From the NCBI GenBank assembly GCA_903823545.1, contig CAIJTL010000889.1, forward strand, positions 1 through 9,229: DNA of 9,229 nucleotides, read 5' to 3'. Position 1 is the first letter of the stretch, and each line of letters starts with the position of its first letter. This stretch comes from an uncultured Planctomycetaceae bacterium (GTDB lineage: Bacteria > Planctomycetota > Planctomycetia > Planctomycetales > Planctomycetaceae). A program made the translations under genes and the position numbers. The notes under the pieces are model-generated. The model worked only from the letters and a program-made list of their open reading frames with translations. It did not search any database and had not been told where the DNA came from. Below, piece by piece: positions 4,410 through 9,229 of this stretch.

Positions 4410-6659
4410 ATGGGTTTCCTAGTCCCTCTTTATCTGGCAGGTCTCTCGGCGCTCACGCTGCCGTTGATCTTCCATTTGGTGAGGCGTTCTCCGCGAGGGC
4501 GGCAGGAATTTAGTTCGTTGATGTTCTTGTCACCGACGCCACCGAGACTCACGCGACGCAGTCGGCTCGATCAGATTTTCTTATTGCTGCTGCGGTTGGC
4601 GGCACTCGCGTTGATTGCGTTCGCGTTCTGTCGTCCGTTCTTGCGTGAGGCGGCGTTGTTGTCGCAATCCGATCTCGCCGGGAGGCGAATGGCATTGCTT
4701 ATCGACACGAGCGCCAGCATGAGACGAGGCGACTTGTGGAAGCAGGCGACAAAGCTTGCGGAGAAGCAGCTTGATGAACTCAATCCGCAGGATGACATCG
4801 CCCTGTTCGCGTTCAGCGATCGACTCCGCACGATCATCGACTTTCAAAAAGAGGGAACCGCTCCGATCGCCGATAAGCCGCAGGTGGTCCGCAATCGGCT
4901 ACACGAATTGAAACCCGATTGGGAATCGACCGATCTCGGCACGGCGCTGGTCTCGGTTGCGAGCGAACTCGACTCGGCAAGCGACGTCAATCAGTCATTG
5001 TTCGAACCGCGCATCGTTGTGATCAGCGATTTCCAAGGCGGCAGCAGAATCGAAGCGTTGCAGTCTTTCGAGTGGCCGGAGCGAGTGCCGGTCGAGACTC
5101 AGCGAGTTTCGCTCGCAAACACGACGAACGCTCACGCCACAGTGCTACCTGCGGAGGAAGGAAGCGAATTAGCGGACGTCCGAGTGAGAGTTTCGAATGC
5201 GGCAGACTCAAAGGCAGACCAGTTCTTTGTCGGCTGGAATCGGCCCGAAGTACCGCTTTCAGGTGGTGGTCATGTTGATGGTCGCGTGAAAGAGGAACAA
5301 CAAACGGCAGTTTATGTTCCCCCAGGACAGAGTCGCGTCATCCGCTTGCCACGCGGCGACCACAATCTGACCGCTGATCGAGTCGTGCTTCGCGGCGATG
5401 ACCACGATTTCGACAACACGTTCTTCGTCGTTCCTCCACGAAAACTCAACGCGACGGTGTTGTACGCTGGACTCGACGCGGCCAATGACCCGAATGGATT
5501 GCCATTTTATCTGCGACTGGCAACAGCCAACGATCCACTGAGGCAGATCGAGATCACGCCGCTTGAAAATGAAGAGGCACTGTCCTTGCCCTTCGAGTTG
5601 GCACCGAAGCTTGTCGTCGTTTCGGAAACTCTTCGTCCCGAATTACAAACATCGCTTCGTTCATTTGCCGAACGAGGCGGAACGCTGTTGTTGGTCCCGG
5701 ATGGTGACGACGCATTGGCGACAATGTTGTCATTCTTGGACGACGTAGCACTCAACAAGAAAAACGAAGAGGTCCGCCCGAACGACTCGCAAGAATCAAC
5801 TATCAATGAGCCTGCCTCGAGTCGCGAGAAGTATTTGTTGCTCGGCGAGATCGACTTTACGCATCCTCTTTTCGCGACATTCGCCAGTCCGCGCTACAAC
5901 GATTTCACGAAGATCCACTTTTGGAAACATCATTCCGTCAAGTTAACGGCTTCAGCCACAACACGAGTCGTGGCTCGCTTCGACAACGGCGATCCGGCGT
6001 TGATTGAACGAAGCACCGGACGCGGTCGAGTGCTCGCCCTCTTGAGTGGTTGGCAGCCAGAAACAAGTCAATTGGCGCTGTCGAGCAAATTCGTGCCGTT
6101 GATCGGAGCACTTCTCGATCTCGCCTGCGGCGGTACGGAATCGGTTGAGAGTGTCTCGATTGGGCAGCCAGTCAGATTAGACAACTTACGACGAACGGAA
6201 GACCCTGGTCCCGTTAATGGGCCAGCAACTGATGACGAGCCAGAGTCCAGTAAGCAGACGGCCCGTGATCGCCAGGACGGTGCCATCGTTATTCAGACAC
6301 CCGATGGTCGAGACGTTCGACTTGAGGCGGGCTCAAACTTCACCGACACAAATCAGCCTGGCATCTATCGAGCGAATGTCGGCTCGACGGAAACACTTTT
6401 CGCAGTCAATCTTTCAGCCACCGAAAGCAACACTGCGCCGCTTGATCTGGAACAATTGGAACAACGCGGCGTTCGCTTCCCAGTCGAACAAACTCGGAAC
6501 GAACGGGTTGACCGCATCCGACAACAACGTGACACGGAACTTGAAGGTCACCAAAAAGTCTGGCGTTGGCTGATTGTGCTCGCATTAACCACACTCATTG
6601 TGGAAACATGGTGGGCAGGCCGAGCCGAACACGGAACTGCCAAGCCACCAAAGAAGTAG
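4410..6659 (+). CDS. BatA-like membrane protein with VWA domain
   Basis: This 749-residue protein starts with the BatA N-terminal pattern: a membrane segment at about 3-22 (LVPLYLAGLSALTLPLIFHL), then RRSPRGRQEFSSLMFL and a second segment at about 55-76 ending FCRPFL. A VWA domain follows (about 92-230): the MIDAS motif DTSAS is at 99-103, Thr174 in ESTDLG and Asp207 in VVISDFQGG are the probable further metal-site residues. The middle is a large beta-rich part. It is followed by a possible Rossmann or amidotransferase-like region (LNATVLYAGL, LVVVSE, RGGTLLLVPDGDD) and a conserved-looking DFTHPLFATF/PRYNDFTKIHFWK segment. The C-terminal membrane helix is about 717-736 (VWRWLIVLALTTLIVETWWA), with a basic tail. 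With three membrane helices and a MIDAS it is a likely partner of the upstream MoxR and DUF58 proteins at the cytoplasmic membrane. It is longer than Bacteroides BatA (roughly 330 residues), the extra part being the C-terminal half. The family call is strong; the process is unknown. Confidence 0.9.
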   Translation: MGFLVPLYLAGLSALTLPLIFHLVRRSPRGRQEFSSLMFLSPTPPRLTRRSRLDQIFLLLLRLAALALIAFAFCRPFLREAALLSQSDLAGRRMALLIDTSASMRRGDLWKQATKLAEKQLDELNPQDDIALFAFSDRLRTIIDFQKEGTAPIADKPQVVRNRLHELKPDWESTDLGTALVSVASELDSASDVNQSLFEPRIVVISDFQGGSRIEALQSFEWPERVPVETQRVSLANTTNAHATVLPAEEGSELADVRVRVSNAADSKADQFFVGWNRPEVPLSGGGHVDGRVKEEQQTAVYVPPGQSRVIRLPRGDHNLTADRVVLRGDDHDFDNTFFVVPPRKLNATVLYAGLDAANDPNGLPFYLRLATANDPLRQIEITPLENEEALSLPFELAPKLVVVSETLRPELQTSLRSFAERGGTLLLVPDGDDALATMLSFLDDVALNKKNEEVRPNDSQESTINEPASSREKYLLLGEIDFTHPLFATFASPRYNDFTKIHFWKHHSVKLTASATTRVVARFDNGDPALIERSTGRGRVLALLSGWQPETSQLALSSKFVPLIGALLDLACGGTESVESVSIGQPVRLDNLRRTEDPGPVNGPATDDEPESSKQTARDRQDGAIVIQTPDGRDVRLEAGSNFTDTNQPGIYRANVGSTETLFAVNLSATESNTAPLDLEQLEQRGVRFPVEQTRNERVDRIRQQRDTELEGHQKVWRWLIVLALTTLIVETWWAGRAEHGTAKPPKK

Positions 6660-6707
6660 TCGAGCGCGAATCATTCAAGGCGATCGGCCTGAGCAATTGA
6701 GGCATCT

Positions 6708-9229
6708 ATGATCCACGAACAGCTTTGGTTGGAACTCGACAAGGTCGCGACCCGGTATCGCAACATGCGGTTCTGGCGGGCGATGGCTGTGGGTTGGGTC
6801 TTGGCTTCGATCTTGGCGTTGCTGTTGAAGTTGTTTGGAGCCATGAGCCAACTGGAGTGGACGACGTTCGGGCAATTGTTTGGCGGCGTGATGGTGACTC
6901 TCGTCATCGCGGCAGCGTATGTCTCGAAAGCGATGACTCCCGATCACGCTTGGGTTGCTCGACAAATCGAGGCGGCGTTTCCCGATTTGAAAAGCGGGTT
7001 ACTAGCGGCGATTGAGCAACGGCCAGCTTTGCCAGACGGACGTTTCGGGTATCTACAAGAGAGCGTATTACGCGAAGCGTTACATCACGCAGTGAGTCAT
7101 CGTTGGGCCAGCGTTGTTTCCAGTCGGCGAGTGGCGACGGCTGTGAGCAGTCACTTGATCGGCATGGGCCTGTTCGCGTTTGTGTTGCTCAGCAACTTGT
7201 CGTGGATGCCGCGCACGACGATCGCCGAGTTGCTGCCGACAGACATAGAAACGAAGCCTGATCATCTCGCGAACTTTTCTGTCGTTGTTGAACCCGGTGA
7301 CACGGAAATCGAACGCGGAACAAGCCTGTTGGTGCTCGCGCGAGTCAGTGGTGAAATGCCTGCCGATGCGACGTTGACCATGACGTCGAATAGTGGCGAG
7401 TCGGTGAGTTTGGGAATGTCAAGCAGCCTTGATGACCCGGTCTTTGGCGGGCGAGTTGCGATCGTCAAAGAACCGTTTGATTACCACGTGGAACTCGGCG
7501 GACACGTCTCGAAGACGCATCATGTCGGCGTCTTTGACTATCCGCGTCTTGAGCGTGCTGACGCGAGACTTGTCTACCCAAGTTACACGAGCCTCGCAGA
7601 GCGGCTTGTGCAAGACTTCCGCTCGGTTTCGATCGTCGAAGGGACGGAGGTGACGCTGATATGCACGCTGAATAAGAAGGTGAAGTCAGCAACGTTGGTG
7701 GATGGTCGACCCGCCGTCCAACGTAGCCCTGTCGCTTCGCGACAAGATAGCCGAACGTCGACCGACGCTGTCCCCACAAATGACGCTGATGTGAAATCCA
7801 ACGTCGTCCTCACATCCAGTATCAGTCTCGTGGAGCGAGTCAACGACGTTGATGGCCACGTTTACGAAGCGACGATCAAGGCGGACAAGTCGCGCAAATT
7901 CAAACTCGAACTCATCGACGAGGCGGATCGTCACAACGTTGAACAGTTTGAATTCGCGATCAATGTCACTCCCAATCAACCACCAACGCTGAAGCTCGTG
8001 CAGCCGGCGAAGGACCTGGAAGTCTCGCCGCTGGAGGAGCTCGACCTGAGAGCGACCGCGTGGGACGACTTCGGATTGAAGCGAATGGGGCTGAGCTTCG
8101 CGATCGCCGGACAGACACCGGTTGATGTGGTGCTCGGTGAGAATGCTGCTGCGAAGCAAAAGCATGAACTTGCAAACGCGATCAAGTTTGAGGAACTCAA
8201 GGCCGAACCAGATCAACTGCTCTCGTACCACTTCTGGGCGGAAGACTTCGGTCCCGATGGCAACATTCGTCGCACGTCGAGCGACATGTACTTCGCAGAG
8301 GTCCGGCACTTTGAGGAAATCTTTCGACAAGGCCAGCCACCTCCAGGGGGGCAGCAGCCGCAGCAACAACAAAACAGTCAGGCGGGACAACAAGCTCAAC
8401 AATTGGCCCAAAGCCAAAAGGAAATTATCAACGCGACTTGGAAGCTAGTTCGACGCGAGATCGGCTCACAGCCAACGAAACCGTTTGCGGAAGATGTCGA
8501 GCAACTCGTGCAATCACAGAATCAACTGTTGGAAAAGGCGAAGGCTCTCGCAGAGAAGGTCACCGACGAACAATCACAATCCCATGTCATGGCGGTGATC
8601 GAAGCGATGCTCGAAGCGGTCAGACAGCAGATGGCCGCACACGAGCAGCCTTCTGCCACACCGCTGCAACCGGCGTTGTCTGCCGAGCAATCAGCCTATC
8701 AAGCGTTGTTAAAACTGCGTGCTCGCGAACATGAAGTGGTCCGCCAACAGCAGCAGCAATCGAGCAGCCAGCAAAGCCAACAGGCAGACGCTCGCTCGGA
8801 ACAGCAACGCCAACAAATGGAGCAACTCGATCTAAAAGACGAGAAGAACCGCTATGAAACTCAGCGACAAGCCCAGGCACAACAAGAGTCAGCCGAGGAT
8901 CGCGAAACGCGTCAGGTACTCAATCGACTGAAGGAATTGGCGCGACGACAACACGACCTCAATGAACGGCTCAAAGATTTACAGACCGCGCTGCAAGAGG
9001 CTCAGACCGAAGAGCGCAAAGAGGAGATCAAACAACAGCTCAAGCGTTTGCAGGACGAGCAGCGACAAGTCCTTCGCGACACTGACGAACTGCAATCACG
9101 CATGGAGTCGCCGCTGAATCAAGAGAAGATGTCGAACGAGCGGCAGCAGCTCGAAGAGACTCGCGATCAAGTTCGCCGCGCTTCGGAGTCGTTGGAAAAG
9201 GAACAAGTCACGCAAGCGGCCGCTGCGGG
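6708..9229 (+). CDS. Large DUF4175-like membrane-anchored protein with Q-rich and coiled-coil regions (3' end outside window)
   Basis: The frame is open from ATG 6708 to the window end, giving at least 840 residues. TGAGG sits five bases before the ATG, 48 bases after the previous stop. Residues 24-45 and 56-73 are hydrophobic (VGWVLASILALLLKLF; FGGVMVTLVIAAAYV), and a third segment lies at 148-167 (SHLIGMGLFAFVLLSNLSWM). After that comes a beta-rich stretch (about 185-530) that looks like repeated Ig-like sandwiches, beginning VEPGDTEIERGTSLLV. It ends with YHFWAEDFGPDG and FEEIFRQG. Residues 543-566 are Gln/Pro/Gly-rich and 680-710 are Gln/Ser-rich. From about 710 onward the sequence is charged and Gln-rich with heptad-like Leu spacing, predicting a long coiled coil that continues beyond the window. 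This architecture resembles DUF4175 proteins of alphaproteobacteria, which I recall near DUF4159 and MoxR genes, but the assignment rests on architecture rather than a checked profile. It may be a scaffold of the membrane complex. Confidence 0.8.
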   Translation, partial: MIHEQLWLELDKVATRYRNMRFWRAMAVGWVLASILALLLKLFGAMSQLEWTTFGQLFGGVMVTLVIAAAYVSKAMTPDHAWVARQIEAAFPDLKSGLLAAIEQRPALPDGRFGYLQESVLREALHHAVSHRWASVVSSRRVATAVSSHLIGMGLFAFVLLSNLSWMPRTTIAELLPTDIETKPDHLANFSVVVEPGDTEIERGTSLLVLARVSGEMPADATLTMTSNSGESVSLGMSSSLDDPVFGGRVAIVKEPFDYHVELGGHVSKTHHVGVFDYPRLERADARLVYPSYTSLAERLVQDFRSVSIVEGTEVTLICTLNKKVKSATLVDGRPAVQRSPVASRQDSRTSTDAVPTNDADVKSNVVLTSSISLVERVNDVDGHVYEATIKADKSRKFKLELIDEADRHNVEQFEFAINVTPNQPPTLKLVQPAKDLEVSPLEELDLRATAWDDFGLKRMGLSFAIAGQTPVDVVLGENAAAKQKHELANAIKFEELKAEPDQLLSYHFWAEDFGPDGNIRRTSSDMYFAEVRHFEEIFRQGQPPPGGQQPQQQQNSQAGQQAQQLAQSQKEIINATWKLVRREIGSQPTKPFAEDVEQLVQSQNQLLEKAKALAEKVTDEQSQSHVMAVIEAMLEAVRQQMAAHEQPSATPLQPALSAEQSAYQALLKLRAREHEVVRQQQQQSSSQQSQQADARSEQQRQQMEQLDLKDEKNRYETQRQAQAQQESAEDRETRQVLNRLKELARRQHDLNERLKDLQTALQEAQTEERKEEIKQQLKRLQDEQRQVLRDTDELQSRMESPLNQEKMSNERQQLEETRDQVRRASESLEKEQVTQAAAA

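Noticed and set aside
4919..5278. Second + strand frame of 119 codons inside the BatA-like gene
   Set aside because: It is an Arg/Ser-rich shadow frame inside a gene with clear family motifs, and has no independent support.
6660..6707. Fifth palindromic element before the last gene
   Set aside because: The 48-base gap lacks the arm core in either orientation; only a weak ribosome binding site (TGAGG) is visible.
7686..8417. Antisense open frame of 243 codons on the - strand
   Set aside because: It lies wholly within the continuous + strand frame of the last gene; its translation is a Leu/Arg-rich mirror of that gene with no recognisable motif, and it has no convincing upstream signals.

Overview
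The window looks like chromosomal DNA from a member of the Planctomycetota. I infer this from three things. GC content is moderate, and two genes use GTG or TTG starts behind good ribosome binding sites. The gene set (MA-type metallopeptidase with TPR-like tail, DUF4159, MoxR, DUF58, BatA-like VWA protein, large DUF4175-like coiled-coil protein) is one I associate with this phylum. A palindromic repeat is also present whose translation reads LTRSVSEG or NPKRQRG, a signature I recall from planctomycete genomes. No database search was possible, so the taxon is an inference.

Layout: six genes lie on the + strand with no gene on the other strand. (1) 2-1141 is the 3' part of a secreted or surface gluzincin-like peptidase with TPR-like repeats. 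(2) 1138-2064 is a DUF4159 protein overlapping gene 1 by four bases (ATGA). (3) 2190-3203 is a MoxR-type AAA+ ATPase. (4) 3312-4301 is a soluble DUF58 protein with a VWA-like MIDAS motif. (5) 4410-6659 is a BatA-like membrane VWA protein. (6) 6708 to the window end is a large membrane-anchored DUF4175-like protein with Q-rich and coiled-coil regions, cut by the window edge. All gaps are 125 bases or shorter, so this is probably one operon. Its promoter is upstream of the window and its end downstream.

The most unusual feature is four copies (A-D) of one inverted-repeat element of about 86-124 bases. Copies B, C and D fill the three intergenic gaps between genes 2, 3, 4 and 5 and end 21-26 bases before the next start codon. 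C and D begin exactly at, or just before, the stop codon of the preceding gene. Copy A lies inside gene 2, in frame, between its start codon and the hydrophobic core of the predicted signal peptide, and adds about 41 codons. Copy D can fold as a nearly perfect 39-pair RNA hairpin when G-U pairs are allowed.

Working model (inference): MoxR acts as a chaperone-like ATPase on the two MIDAS proteins (DUF58 and BatA-like). The membrane-anchored BatA-like and DUF4175-like proteins and the exported DUF4159 protein would form or service an envelope complex, with the TPR-peptidase as a possible processing partner. The individual families are known but the biochemical role of this set is not established. 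The repeat hairpins may tune translation or mRNA processing between cistrons.
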